Origin: Sapria himalayana
Lineage: Eukaryota; Streptophyta; Magnoliopsida; Malpighiales; Rafflesiaceae
Reading direction: 5' to 3'
DNA length: 64,000 bases
Assembly: GCA_029783825.1 (NCBI GenBank)
Contig: JAREIK010002034.1
Span: 1,134,112 to 1,198,111, forward strand
The first letter of the stretch is position 1, and every line of letters starts with the position of its first letter. A program made the position numbers and the translations under genes. The notes beneath the pieces are model-generated. The model was not told the origin of the DNA. It searched no databases and worked only from the letters and a program-made list of their open reading frames with translations. Below are positions 11,816 through 24,074 of the stretch, in pieces.

Positions 11816-12555
11816 ATTTTTTTAATCAAATATTATTTTATTAATAATAACCCTCTCTTTTGGCGGAGGAATACCGTTAATACAAACTATCATCTACCCT
11901 TAGCCCTTTTACACCCATTCTTCAAATAAAGATAAATTATATTTAACCAATCTAATAAAATGTAATTTTATTTGTGTTATGGCTATGTTATTATGTCTCT
12001 TATCTTTACCTTTTTGTGCTAGGAAGTATTCCTCCTGAATTCTAATGGCTATCTTTATGATGGTAGCTAATCCATTGTCTTGCTTTCACAATCTTTCGAT
12101 GAGTATAATAAGCTTTATCTTGCTTCTTTCTATGTTTCTGTGCTTCTCTAGTGTCTTGTGTCTTTTAAATCTACATCTTTGATTCTTCCTCCAACATTTT
12201 CTAGCTAGCTCGAGTCTTGAGTCATCTCGTGCCTTCTTTAATCTCTAGCTAGGTTTTTGAGCATTTCTATAAGCTGTCCTCCCAAATGTTTATTGTTGAT
12301 TGCTGTTAATTATATCCATATTGACCATTCACCTGCAAATTTTTTGTCATGCACAAGATCAATTGTATCATACACGTAATTGAACCCTTTATCCACCCTT
12401 CCATGTGCAAACCAAATTAGCAATTAGCTTGATACTTTAGGGACCGATCCATTGATGTTCAGATTGTTTGAGGTGTTCTACCTTCTTCCATCTTTTTGCT
12501 TTTCATTCATTCACTGTCTTCTTTAACTTTTACAGGCTACACCTATATATTACAG

Positions 12556-12676
12556 ACTTCCAGCAAACAACCAGAAACAGACCTCCAGCAACACCCATTT
12601 TAAAGAAACAGACTTCCAGCAACACACACTTAATAACATAGACTTCCAGAAAATATAACACAGACTTCCAGCAATC
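12556..12676 (-). repeat. five interspersed copies of an AGACTTCCAGCAA motif
   Basis: Plus-strand copies start near 12557, 12579, 12610, 12641 and 12664, spaced 22-31 bases, with one or two changes each. In the LINE sense strand the motif reads TTGCTGGAAGTCT. LINE E has related TTGCTAGAAGTCTG and TTACTAGAAGTCTG at about 40.84-40.92 kb, so the motif belongs to the 3' UTR of this subfamily. Confidence 0.75.
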
Positions 12677-12942
12677 AGACTCTATATAATACCAACTTCT
12701 AACAATATCATTTAAACAGATCTAGCCTTCCATTCAGTATAATCCACCGATCTAAGGACTGAAGGTTGCCTTATGCAGATTCATATGTACATGCAGAACA
12801 TACTACATATCTATACATCTATTACCTTTTCCCGAGCCAATCCCCTAATGTTATTTCAAATTAGTTTAAGTTTCTTCGTTCATTTCTACCTGTAGAAAAA
12901 AGACAGAAAAACCATGCATACAAAAGCCACTTACCTTATCTC

Positions 12943-12968
12943 GATCACCCCTCAGGACCAGGGTGATC
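12943..12968 (-). promoter_or_regulatory. 3'-UTR stem-loop of LINE A
   Basis: Perfect inverted repeat GATCACCC / GGGTGATC around a 10-nt loop, which reads TGGTCCTGAG in the LINE sense strand. It lies about 40 bases after the ORF2 stop. The loop is shared with stem-loops in LINEs C, D and E, while stem bases differ in a paired way. Confidence 0.75.
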
Positions 12969-13006
12969 CATTATACGGTCTTATTTGCTTATTTCAATGG
13001 CAAGTT

Positions 13007-16000
13007 CTAATTAATATTTTTATTCTTTCTAATATAAAGAAAATCCTTACTATCAAGTTTTAATATTCCAGTAAATTTTTTTGGTAAACTCTCTTCATTA
13101 TAATCTTGATCACCTTTCTTTCTTCCCTCTTTAGCAAATATATCAGCTAATACATTCGCTTCTCTAAAAATGTGCTTTATAGAAAAGTTTAGAAAGTTCA
13201 TATCGTGTAGAATATCCTCTATGTCATCTTCATATCTCCACATCTTCGTTTGCTTTGTGATTAAATTTACAATAATTTTCGAATCTATTTGAATATCTAT
13301 ATTTTTAATTTCTAATTTTCTACATAACTTAATTCCCTCTCTTAAAGCTAATATCTTAGCATGAATGGCTGAGGATGCTTGCATCTTTCTACTGAAGGCT
13401 AATATTAGCCCTCCTTTCGAGTCTCTAATCACTCCTCCGCCTCCTGCTTCGCCCATATCCTATCGAAGCTACCATTTGTGTTTAGAGATATTCTACCTTG
13501 AGGTGGTTTTTCCCATTTTATACTTATTATTTTAAATTGTTTAGGCTGATTTTCTTTTAGATTCCAAAAGATTAAGGTTTCTTTATCCCTCTTCGAGCCT
13601 TGAATTTTTATAGGGTTCGATTCTGAAATTTTACTTGTTTCTTCTTTAATATCTTCCAAGATATTTTCTATTATCATATTATATCCTTCGAATCTACTTT
13701 TATTTCTAGCCTTCCAAATGCACCAGATAACTATTAGTGGCACATTGATTTTAATCCATTTCTGCACCAGGGTAGAAACTTTTAGATTAATCCATTTATG
13801 AAGCCTACGTTTCAAATTTAGATGTTCATATTTTAAATTCATTTCTAATCCTAGTCTCTTCCATATCTTTGCTGCCACTCTCCCGTGTGAAAGGAGATGG
13901 TCCAATATTTCAATTTCATTTAAGCAACACTCGCATCTAGATACCAGCTTAATTCCTTTCTTCTTTAATTTATTGTCAATTGGGATAATATTAGATGAAA
14001 CTTTCCTCATAAAAGTTTTAATTTTTTGTGGATTATTATTATTCCAAGCCCATTTGAATAATGTATGTTCTTTTAGCTTTTTTCTTAATTCATTTTTTAT
14101 TGTTTTTAATGAAAATGCTCCATCCGAGCTTAAATTCCATTTCCATCCTTTTTTAGTAAGTGTAGAAAATCTATCAACTAACTCTTTTTGTTTAAGCATT
14201 TGTGTCCATATCTGTGAACACTTACTTTTATTCTTTACTTTATTGATATCATCCTCAATACAATATTTTGCCCTCATAAATTTAGACCATAGACTGTTAT
14301 TTTCTTTCAACCTCCACCATCTCTTGCTCCTGCTTTTGCTAAATCCATAAGATTAACAAAACCCAATCCAGCTTCTTGAACTGGGTAGCATAAGTCTCTC
14401 CATTTTTTCCAGTGTAATTTATATTTGCCCTCTTTTTTCCCCATAAAAAGTTAGCTAATTCTTTTTCGATTTTTTTAAAAATAAAAACTGAAGGTTGAAT
14501 TATCATAATATTATGCATTAGAAGACTTTCTAAAATATGTTTTATTAGAGTAATTCTGCCCCCCATACTTAAACATTCCTCCTTCCATCCTGAGATTTTC
14601 TTTTTTAATTTATTTAATAAAAATTCTAAATATACTATCTTAAGTTTACCTTCATATATCGGGCAGCCCACATAGATCATTTCTCGTTTATTATGGGAGA
14701 AACCTGAAATATTTTTGATTTTATGAGCTAATGCAATTGGAGCCTTATATGATATCATGTATTGGCATTTTCTTTTATTTAATTTTTGTCCTGTTTCTTC
14801 CTCCATGCATTTCAATAAATTCATCAGATTATGTAGTGATTTGCTACTGCCATTAGTGAATATAATCACATCATCTGCATATGCAAGGAAACTCACTAAT
14901 GGAGTGTTCCATGGCTGTCTAAAAGTGCATATCATACCATTCCGCATTTTATCTTTAAGGTTAACTATTAAAAGTTCCAGATAAATGTTAAATAATGATG
15001 GTGAAAGTGGGTCACCCTGTCTTAAACCTCTAACTGGTTTTATTTCTTCTCCTACCTTTCCATTTGTGATAATTCTAGCCCATGTATTAGAAATACATCT
15101 ATAAATCAAATCTATCAATATTTCAGAGAAACCCATCTTTCTCATGATAGAACAGAGAATGCTCCATTCTACTCTATCAAAAGCCTTGGATAGATCCAAC
15201 TTTATAATAACATTTTGCCCTCTTGTTTTGGATACTATTTCTCTACTCATTTCTTTAGCCAAGCAGATGTTTTCCATTATTAATCTATTTTTCATTAAAC
15301 TAGTTTGTTCTTCAGAAATAATTTTAGGTAAAATCGAAGTTAATCTATTTTGTAGAATTTTAGATACAATTTTGTAAATTGTGTTACATAGGCTTATTTG
15401 TCTAAAATCCTCACCTTTCTGCGGATTCTCTATTTTAGGTATGAGAATAATGTGAATGCTTCCCCATTTTTTTCCAAATTCAGCCCCACAAAATATACTA
15501 TTAACTGCTTTTTTCTATATCCTTCTTTATTATATCCCAACAGGCTTGGAAAAAAATAGTTGTTCCATCCATCTGGTCCAGGCGTCCAGCTGCACTATCT
15601 TTGTTCATACTATATATCACTATTTTGATTTCTTCTTCTTCTGGGAGTTTAGTTAACATGTTATTATCTTCTATGGTGATTTTATTTTCTATCTTTTTTA
15701 AAAGTGAATTTCCTTTTAGTTCTATTATTCCACTTAATTGGTTTTCAAAAAACTTTGAAAAATAGTTTTGAATGTCTAAATCTTTTTCAAGCCATTCTTC
15801 CTTATTATCTTTAATTCCTCTAATTATATGTTTCTGATATTTTAACTTAGCTATTTTTTGAAAAAACTTTGTGTTTTTATCACCTTCTTTAAACCATTTA
15901 ATTTTAGATTTTTGTTTCCAAAAAACTTCTTCCATCAATATTTTTAGATTTAATTCTGCTTCTGCCTTGCTAAGAGCACTTCTATTATCTATATTTTGAA

Positions 16001-16795
16001 TTTTTTCAAATTCTATTTCTCTTTTTAATACCAGTTCCTCTGCATCTTTTATATTTTTAATTATATTCCCAAAAGCATCCTTATTCCACTTTTTTAATTC
16101 AACTTTTAATCTACTCAACTTGTTATTTAATACTTGAATAGGATTTCCTAATGTCTCTTTGTTCCAGGACTGTTTCACCATCTTTAAAAAATCATGGTGT
16201 AAACACCAAGAATTTTGGAGTCTAAAAGAACCTCCTGTATGAGTTGATTTTTTAATAGTGATTAATAATGGGCTGTGATCAAAGTAGGTTCTATTTAAGT
16301 GTTTCACTTCTGTAGAGCCAACTTGATCTAGCCATTTAAAATTAAATAAGACCCTATCTAGTCTCACCCATATTGTGCCTTTTTTCCTCCAGTTATTACA
16401 CCATGTAAATGGTGAGCCTAAAAATTTAGCTTCTATTAAGTTTGTTTTATTTATTATATCATTAAAGTGAGACATCTCTCCTTTATTTGGTGTCCTACCA
16501 CCCTTCTTTTCTTTAAGACTTCTAACTATATTAAAATCTCCACCGATAATCCAAGGCTTTTTTTCCATCGAAATTTTATTCATTTCCTTCCATAATTCTT
16601 TTCTCTCTTCTCTTTTATTTTTTGCATAAATTATTGTTATTATTTCATTTTCATCTTGACTTAAACTAAAGTTTATTAGTTGATTAGTTTCTTTTAATAT
16701 TTTTATATGTAAATTATCTTTCCATAAAATCCAAATTTTTCCATTATTATTAGCATAACGCTTGTGCTCTAGTGGTGCATTTAGTTTCGTATATC
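13007..16795 (-). pseudogene. LINE A ORF2: endonuclease, RT, zf-RVT, RNase H
   Basis: Four consecutive frames carry the LINE polyprotein in order. 16583-15501: endonuclease middle and C-terminus (WIIGGDFN, FTWCNN, DRVL, FDHSPLL) plus linker. 15295-14339: RT with KLDLSKAFD (residues 32-40), GLRQGDPLSPS (90-100) and YADD (139-142). 14310-13429: thumb, zinc-binding RT-associated domain (CECCLNEIEILDHLLSH) and the start of RNase H. 13456-13007: RNase H remainder. The RT segment between 15500 and 15296 is readable but in another frame. The endonuclease N-terminus is deleted: the ORF1 tail joins directly to the segment YANNNGKIW. The RNase H first motif reads LNTNGS where the other copies have LNTD, so a catalytic Asp appears lost. 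Confidence 0.9.
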
Positions 16796-17990
16796 TTATT
16801 CAAATGTTTTTTTTCATGCTTCTAGGTTTTCTTAGTGAGCTTAGTTCTTGTTTTCTCTCCTCTTTATAATCCCTGCCCAATTGAATAGCCATTATTTTTA
16901 GTTCTTCAATTGCCCAATCTCTATTTCCCATTTGTTGTTTAAGCCTGAGTTTTTCTATATTAATATCATCGTTATTGATTCTAATTTTCTACTCATTGTC
17001 TTCCCCATCCGTATAGAGGGAAGTCAAGCTTTTTATTTATGATTCATCATCTGAATCCTGTTCCACCAGCACTGCCCAGCTTTTATTTTTTTTTGTTTCT
17101 TATTTTTCATTTGAATTATGGTTCTCCTATTTAGCTCTGAAATTTTTTTCATCATTTCTCTCCTTTTAGCATTTTCTATGGATTATGTTCTTGCCTCCTC
17201 ATTATTCTGCCTATTATATTCAATTAATTTTAGTTCTTCAATTTCATCATTCTGTATATCTGTTTGGGCAATAGGTTGAAGTTTTTTTTTTGATATTTAA
17301 CCATTTCTCCTTTACTTTCAATTGCTCTTTTCTTCTCTTCTAGTTTCTGTTTATTTTCATTTCTTTTTTTATTAACCAAACATACCTCTATAGCATGTCC
17401 CATCTTTCTGCAGCATGCACAAAAAGGAGAAAGGTATTCTGGAACCACAGCTTGCCAAAAACCACCTCCCTCAGTGTTTCCAATCTAGATACGGTGAAGA
17501 AAAGTTTTCTGTAAGTCCACCTCTACGCAAATTCTTGCAACACTCGGTCTAGAGAGTGTTGCCGTAACACCATTAAGAAGAAGAGAAGAGCCCAAAACAC
17601 ACGCAATACAATATAATGTCATTTTATCAAAGTAGTGAATCGAGAGCATAGGTAATAGAATTCATACCGGAGCCAACGATGATTCCTCCTTTGTGTTGAA
17701 TTATGGAGTCCATTTAAAGGTTCTCATGGGGTATACCATGATATACCAAACTCCTTTCAACCATAAACGATGGAAATCCTCCTCGGAATGAAGTTGCAGT
17801 AACACATATTTCTCATCAATCAGCCCGATTTTAATCAATGTTCTGAGTTTCAATTATTCAAAGAATGCCCTAATATCGTCAATACGGGGCCTTCCATGCG
17901 AAAATTTCCCCACTAGCATGTGTGTATGAGTTGCAGAGAGCTTGTGAACTTCCTCGGCCGAGAAGAATATCGAGGGTTCCTCGATATTTT
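16796..17990 (-). pseudogene. LINE A ORF1
   Basis: DUF4283-type N-terminal domain: GKFSHGRPRIDDIRAFF, then a frame with DFHRLWLKGVWYIM and PSVARICVEVDL ahead of HRIWIG, interrupted by at least three stops between 17.6 and 17.9 kb. It is followed by a zinc knuckle in the 72-residue frame 17448-17230 (CACCRKMGHAIEVC, a CX2CX4HX4C arrangement). The rest is a lysine/glutamate-rich tail with several breaks, ending in the C-terminal signature KCTTRAQA at about 16780. Expected role: RNA-binding partner of the LINE transcript. Confidence 0.8.
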
Positions 17991-18089
17991 TTGCTTGAAT
18001 TTGCGAGGAGTTCGCAATAGGGGGCATAGTTTTTCTAATAAAATCAGAAAAGGACTTTTTTTTTTAAATTTGTTTTTTATTATTTATAT

Positions 18090-19267
18090 CCCTCTCTTTT
18101 GGCGGAGGAATATCATTTTTACAAGCTACTTCTACCATTTACCCTGTTACATCCTTGCCCCATTTCTAGTGACTATTTTGATATTCTTTCTAGAATTTAA
18201 TAATATTGCAATGAGGAGTCCTAATAAATTCTCATATGTTCTGCTTGTGAAATCTTCTGTCTCTATCTCCTGGCGCACCCTTCTGTGTTTTCTACTTTTC
18301 CTGATGTCCATCTACTCTATGCTTTATTCTCCATGTTCCCTGCAGTGGGTTAGTAACAGAAATATATCCATTTTACAAATTACCTTTGCTCCGCTATGCC
18401 CCGATTTTCAGCCCTTTATTCTTCCTTCTTACCATCTTTGCCCTTTCCCTTCTATATTACTGGATCTTTAGGCTCCATCTTGTGTATAATATCAATTCTT
18501 TTGTCACATCTTGGGCCTTTTCAATCTTCTATACTAGTCACTTACTTAGCCTAGAACTTTTCATTTGTTATAGCGCATGCATTACATAATTACGTGAAAC
18601 TTGAGCCTCTAATATATATATAACATCTGACTCTATAATGCTGATACTGATTCTCGTATTCTTCAAGGTATTTTGGCTTCACAAGGCATGAGGTGGTGGA
18701 CCGATTAGAGCTTTCATGCAAGTAAAAACAACAAAACACAAGCCACAAAAACAGCTTTTACCTTTTCCCTTATTTTACCTTTTAGACAAGCTTTGCAGGA
18801 CATAAATTCCCTGCCCCAATTTTCCATCCCTTTCCTTCTATGTTGCTGTAATCTTTAGGCTATCATCTTAAATATCATGTCGATTCCCTTTGCCGCATCT
18901 TGAACCTTATCTATCTTCTATACTAAACACTTACTTAGCCTAAAGCTTTTTATTTAACATAACACATGCATTGTATAATTACATGTAACTTCACCCTCTA
19001 ATAAACACAAGATTAAACCAGAATATGTATATATAACACATGACACTGTAAATCTAGCACAGATTATTATGATTTTCAGGATTTATTCACTTCAAAGGGC
19101 ATGAAGTAATGGACCGATTAAGGCTTTCCTGCAAGTGAAAACAACAAATACAAAACCAAAAAAATTCCAGCTCTTACCTTTTCCCTTCTATTTATCTTTT
19201 TAGACAAGCCTTGCAAGGACAAATTCCCCTGCCGAGTTAGTAGATTTTAATTATTTATCCTACCATC
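18090..19267 (-). other. LINE B 3' UTR
   Basis: Non-coding 1.2 kb with an internal diverged repetition. Two stretches (about 18600-18800 and 19000-19215) each contain a GGCTTCA/ACTTCA..GGCATGA..GGACCGATTA phrase followed by CTTTC.TGCAAGT and TTTTAGACAAGC.TTGCA. The family stem-loop seen in A, C, D and E is not recognisable here. Confidence 0.65.
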
Positions 19268-21414
19268 TTAGGTTGTTTTAATTGTTCTTATGTATGGAAA
19301 TGCCATTTTATCTAAGCATGTTATTCCCTTTAATTTATGTGGCAAGGACCTCTCATCATATTCTCTCTCTCCTCTAGTTGAGCCTATTCTTGATAGACTA
19401 TCCGCTAAATTATTAGCCTTCCTATATATGTGTGTAATTGAAGCTTTTAGCTCATCTAAGAGGCTGAAAATTACTTCTAAATCATCTTCATACTTCCATA
19501 AAATTTTCTTTTTAATTGCTATTTCGACTACTAACTTCGAGTCTACCTGAACTTGTATATTTTTAAAATGTAGCTTCTTACATATCTCTAATCCTGCTTT
19601 CAAGGCTTTAATTTCTGATTCCAGGGCCGAGGAGGCTCTACTGGCACGGGTGAACGCTTTCTTTACTGTCCCTTTATAATCTCTTATTACCCCTCCTCCA
19701 CATGCTATTCCAGTATCCCTGTTAAAGCTACCATCCGTATTAAGTGAAACTTTGCCGACCGGTGGGCTATTCCAATATATGCTTTTAGCCAATTGCTGAT
19801 TTACTACTTTAAAAGTGAGGTCCCATGTTTTCTCGAGGTCCTTGTTTTTTTTCGTATTCTCTATTTTAATAGGTTTTATATTAGCTATATTACTTATCTC
19901 CTTTCTAATATCTTTTATTATTTCTGTTAAATTCATCCTAATATTTTCAAATTTACTTTTATTTCGAGATTTTCATATGCACCAGATAATAACATGCGGT
20001 AATTTCTGATTAAGCCATTTTCTAATGGGGCTTTTCGTAGTTTCCCTTTCCCATTTTTTAACTTTATCTATTAAACCATCATCTTTATTACTTATTTGTT
20101 TTTCCCCCTCCATCTCTTTCCATATTTCCGCTGCAATTGTCCCATTAGAAAATAAATGATCTGTTGTTTCAATTGCTTGTAAGCAACATTCACATCTTGA
20201 TGCCATTTTTATCCTTTTTTTGTACATTCATATCTACTAGTATAGCATTCATTAAAACCTTCCATGTAAACGAACACATTTTATTTGGGACATTTTCTTG
20301 CCATACCCATTTAAATAATGTTTGAACAGGTTTTTTCTTTTTGACCAAATATTTGGCCGACTTTAGAAAGAAGTTGCCTTGTGGCGTTAAAGTCTATTTC
20401 CAGCCACTTTTCTTTAGTGTGGAGTGTGAGTCTACTATCTCCTTTTGTTTTTCCATTGCCTTCCAGCTATTCGAAGCTTTCTTGGGGCTTCTGTTCTTAT
20501 AATCTAGATATTTAGCCCGCATGTTTTTGCCCAAAGATTGTTGCTTTCTTTCAGTCTCCACCAGCCTTTGCAATCCCAGGCAGCAGCCGAATCCTGTAGG
20601 TTCATTAATCCTAATCCTGCTTCTTCTTTTGGGTAACAGATTGATTCCCAGTCCTTCCAGTGTAATTTATTTTTCCCTTCTTTTTTACCCCATAAGAAAT
20701 TTGCCATTTCCGATTCAAGTTTTTTAATAAATTTTTTAGGTGGATGAATAACTGATAAAATGTGTACTTTGTAAAACGTGTGAGATCAGCGTTATCCTCC
20801 CCCCAAATCCTAGAAGCTTTTCTTTCCAACCTGCTATTTTCTTTCTTAGCTTGTCTTGAAGAAAAATTAAATATTTTTCCTTCAACCTCCCCTCATATAT
20901 CGGCCATCCTAAATACATTAATGCCCCTTTAATTTCTAAAAAGGCTGTGATGTTTTTAATTTTATTTACTACCTTTAATTCTACATTTTTGGCAAGCATA
21001 AACTGACATTTACTTTTATTTACGATTTGACATGTTTCCTTCTCAAATATTTGAAGAAGATCCATAAGATTCCTTAAAGACTTTGTACAACATTTGTAAA
21101 AATTATAAGGTCATCTGCATAGGCTAAACAGCCTATTCTGGGTGTATTCTTTGGTTGTCTGAATGGTATTATTTTACCTTCTGTCATTCTTTTATTCAGG
21201 TTTCGAATTAGTAATTCTAAATAAATATCAAAGAGAATGGGAGATAACGGGTCTCCTTGTCTTAAGCTTCTATTTGGTTTAAATTCCTCGCTTATCTTTC
21301 CATTTACAATCACTCTTACCCAAGTACTTGAAATGCATCTATATATTAAGTCTATGGTAAGCTCAGAGAATCCTAACTTTCTCATCGAAAAAAAAAGGTA
21401 TCCCATTCTACCCT
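19268..21414 (-). pseudogene. LINE B ORF2 3' part: RT, zf-RVT, RNase H
   Basis: RT begins at a remnant of the motif-A region (GRMGYL, then SMRKLGFSE) fused to the microsatellite. It continues with SLRQGDPLSP and CLAYADDLIIF (frame 21556-21074, whose first ~45 residues are repeat-encoded arginines). RT/thumb fragments follow at 21065-20736 and 20829-20504. The zinc-binding domain reads CECCLQAIETTDHLFSNG (20227-19973). RNase H is a single 222-residue frame (19936-19268) with LNTDGSFNRD, GGGVIRD, VQVDSK and HIYRKANNLADSL, so the Asp residues of its active site are visible. This is the best-preserved RNase H in the window. Confidence 0.9.
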
Positions 21415-21986
21415 TTGTCATTCTTCTTCTCCTTCTTCTTCTTCTTCTTCTTCTTCTTCTTCTTCTCCTTCTTCTCCTTCTTCTTCTTCTCCTTCTTCTC
21501 CTTCTTCTTCTTCTCCTTCTTCTACTACTTCTCCTTCTCCTCCTCCTCCTCCTCATTCTTCTTCTCTTCCTTCTTGTTCTTCTTCTTCTTCTTCTTCTTC
21601 TTCTTCTCCTCCTCCTCCTCCTCCTCCTCCTTCTTTCATCTTCTCCTCCTCCTCCTCCTCCTTCTTCTTCTCCTCCTCCTCCTCCTCCTCCTCCTACTTC
21701 TTCTTCTTCTCCTCATTCTTCTTCTTCTACTTCTTCTTCTCATTCTTCTTCATCTTCTTCATCTTCTTCTCATTCTTCTTCTCCTTCTTCTTCTCCTCCT
21801 TCTCCTTCTTCTTCTTCTTTTTTTTTTTTTCTTCTTCTTCTTCTTCTTCTCCTTCTTCTCCTCCTCCTCCTCCTTCTTCTCCTTCTCTCCTCCTCCTCCT
21901 CCTCCTCCTCCTCCTCCTCCTCCTTCTTCTTCTCCTCCTCCTCCTCCTCCTCCTCCTCCTCCTCCTCCTCCTCCTTCTCATACATC

Positions 21987-22025
<39 letters not shown>

Positions 22026-22288
22026 TTCTTCTTCTTCTCCTTCTCCTTCTTCTTCTTATTCTTCTTCTCCTCCTCCTTCTTCTCCTCCACCACCACCTCT
22101 TCTCTTCTTCTTCTTCTTCTTCTTCTTCTTCTTCTTCTTCTTTTCTTCTTCTTCTTCTTCCTCTTCTCCTTCTTCTTCTTCTCCTCCTCCTCCTCCTCCT
22201 CCTCCTCCTCCTCCTTCTCCTCCTCCTCCTTCCTCCTCCTTCTCTTCTTCTTCTTCTTCTTCTTCTTTTATTCTTCTTCTTCTTCTTT
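21415..22288. repeat. (CTT/CTC)n polypyrimidine tract of about 870 bp
   Basis: Almost pure C/T on the plus strand, in blocks of CTT and CTC triplets. It sits exactly where the 3' tail of minus-strand LINE C should be, so in LINE sense it is an (AAG/GAG)n tail. LINEs D and E have short AAGAAG tails at the same place. Long open frames across it on both strands (Ser/Phe/Leu/Pro or Arg/Glu/Lys only) are artefacts. Pure purine/pyrimidine tracts of this kind can form triplex (H-DNA). Confidence 0.95.
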
Positions 22289-23202
22289 TGAAGTTTGTTT
22301 TATTATTAATTACCCTCTCTTTTGGTGCAGAAATACCATTTTTACAACCTACATCTACCCTTAACCCTCGTACACCCTTTTTACTCCTTAATCTAGCAAA
22401 CAAAAAATAAATGGAATTAAGTAGAGTTTCTTTAATTGGTATACACCATTTCTATTACATTTTATAGATATCTTTGGCCCACTTTGAGCTATTGCCTTAT
22501 TATTCTTTGACATGCATTTTTAGGCTTATATGTTTATTAGTGCCTCCTTCTGTTTGACCTTCTATCCAGCTTGTTATCTCTACAGTCCACGCTTTCATGG
22601 CCCCAGCCCATATTGTTGTTTTCCAGCCCAACCGAGTCTAAGTTTCGCATCTTCCCCTCACCTTCGAAACTAAGCATCTTCCTTGTGCCTCCTGATCTGG
22701 ACCTCTTCGTCCGTTGTTCGTGCTTCAGTATCAAATCCTGCAAAACAACAAACCACGAGCAACCTATACTATCTAACTTCTCTAACTGATCCTCGTCTAT
22801 ATACCCATACTCCTTACAATTCCTTTACAAACACATTACATAATCAGATACATTTAAGATAATCTGATTCCAGTCCGATTGCTCTAATAGAATTTTCCAT
22901 CAGCAATTTATCTTCGAATTATTTCTGTTTCTCACACGTCTTTGCATCACCTCGATTACCACCTTCTTTCGTTGCCTGATTTTTTTGCTAACTTTCCATA
23001 GAGGCTTCCTGTTTATAGTGTTAATAGAACTCTGCATATCTCATAAAACTTGTTACAATTTTCTTTATAAAACAGCAATCCATAAATTATTGGCATCCCC
23101 CTTGTTTAACCCTTCTCAAGAAGTGTGCTTCTTGGTTTTACCATTTTGCAAGCTAAAAAGTGAACTTGTTTATGTTCTGCTCTATGCAAGTATGTTCATC
23201 CT

Positions 23203-23226
23203 ATCTCCCCTTAGAGCCAGGGAGAT
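23203..23226 (-). promoter_or_regulatory. 3'-UTR stem-loop copy in LINE C (distal)
   Basis: Perfect 7-bp stem ATCTCCC / GGGAGAT around a 10-nt loop (CTTAGAGCCA on the plus strand). Loop length matches the other family stem-loops; loop sequence is diverged. Confidence 0.65.
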
Positions 23227-23863
23227 TCATAGACTTCAGGACATATAGCCCTCAGAACCAACAGTATCTGTATTTTAACCAATCACAGAAACAACAATAC
23301 TGCAATTATGATATTTAAATCTTCTCCTGAAGGTATAAAAATGATAAGCTATATTCTGCAAGATGAGTAGTGCTAATTCAATGTTTAAATCTCACCCATA
23401 GCTATTATGCACTTGCTTTTTCTAATGAACATGATCATTTAATTTAAGTAAGATCAACAAAACAACAGAACAGAAACATTTAAATCTAACCAACACCAAA
23501 TATAATAGACTATAAATTAACTAACATTTTCAGTCTCCCCTCAGGACTATGGAGTTATTTTAAGATGATTAAAGTTTTAAAATAAGCTACCATTAAAGTT
23601 GCAATACAACATGACTTTTACCTGTGTTTAAACCTTCTTCAGGATCGAGGTTACTTGCTTATGCACTTACCTTATCCTACATGATGAGTATTGTTATTCA
23701 ATAGGCAGTATGTTCATCTGTATTCATTTCCTTGCTGGTCTGCAACTAGACTTTTCTAGTCCTCAGGGCCAGCAATATCTGCAACTAAACCACAAAACTG
23801 TAGCACAAACATTATAACAATCTATGGAATAACTTACGTTTTCCTAGTCTTTCCTCCTAATTG

Positions 23864-23885
23864 TCTCCCCTCAGGACCAGGGAGA
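23864..23885 (-). promoter_or_regulatory. 3'-UTR stem-loop copy in LINE C (proximal)
   Basis: 6-bp stem TCTCCC / GGGAGA with the loop CTCAGGACCA (plus strand), identical to the loop of the LINE A stem-loop at 12951-12960. Confidence 0.75.
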
Positions 23886-24074
23886 TATATTAAGAAGGAC
23901 TGAATTAAATTCCCATTAAGGTTACTATTAAAAAATAATCTCTCCTCAGGGCCTGGGTTACCTGCTTTTGCACCTTGCTCATCATGCAATATGGATGCTA
24001 TTTGCAAAAAAGCTAGTTATTTTGAGACACCACCTAGCTCAATCTATGTTATGTATAGTTTTTTTTCTACATTA

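Larger units (their letters stand above)
11851..13006 (-). other. LINE A 3' UTR and conserved terminal block
   Basis: About 1.15 kb between the ORF2 stop and the tail. It contains a perfect 8-bp stem-loop (12943-12968), five copies of an AGACTTCCAGCAA-type motif (about 12556-12676) and the terminal block CCTCTCTTTTGGCGGAGGAA at 11852-11871. The terminal block recurs just before the tail of LINEs B, C, D and E. No open frame of note. Confidence 0.75.
11825..18060 (-). mobile_element. LINE A, plant L1 type, near full length
   Basis: About 6.2 kb on the minus strand. Order in sense: ORF1 (from about 17990), ORF2 (to 13007), 3' UTR, conserved terminal block (about 11905-11851) and an A/T-rich tail (11850-11825). 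Its 5' end abuts the 3' tail of LINE B, and its 3' tail abuts the plus-strand LINE G relic. Its closest relative in the window is LINE E. It is inactivated by frameshifts, stops and a deletion of the endonuclease N-terminus. Confidence 0.85.
18061..21414 (-). mobile_element. LINE B, 5'-truncated
   Basis: Minus-strand LINE that starts inside the RT domain (21414) and runs through RNase H, 3' UTR and the terminal block (about 18145-18090) into an A-rich tail (18089-18061). The tail directly meets the 5' end of LINE A. Its truncated 5' end directly meets the purine-rich tail of LINE C. 5' truncation is typical of incomplete target-primed reverse transcription. Confidence 0.85.
22313..24074 (-). 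other. LINE C 3' UTR with multiple related stem-loops
   Basis: 1.75 kb, longer than in the other copies. Phrases of the type TCTCCCCTCAGGACCAGGGA recur near 23203, 23531, 23750, 23864 and 23939, with variable stem quality, indicating local duplication of the stem-loop module. The terminal block is at about 22370-22313 but has a changed core (TTGGTGCAGAA). Confidence 0.7.

Noticed and set aside
13973..14350. 125-codon plus-strand frame in LINE A
   Set aside because: Antisense shadow of the RT-connection and zinc-binding part of ORF2; the minus-strand protein has clear domains.
17920..18471. 183-codon plus-strand frame across the LINE A/B junction
   Set aside because: It crosses two element ends in antisense and has no domain.
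21237..22410. 331- and 375-codon plus-strand frames of Ser, Phe, Leu and Pro
   Set aside because: They lie in the CTT/CTC tract that forms the tail of LINE C; no complexity and no domain.
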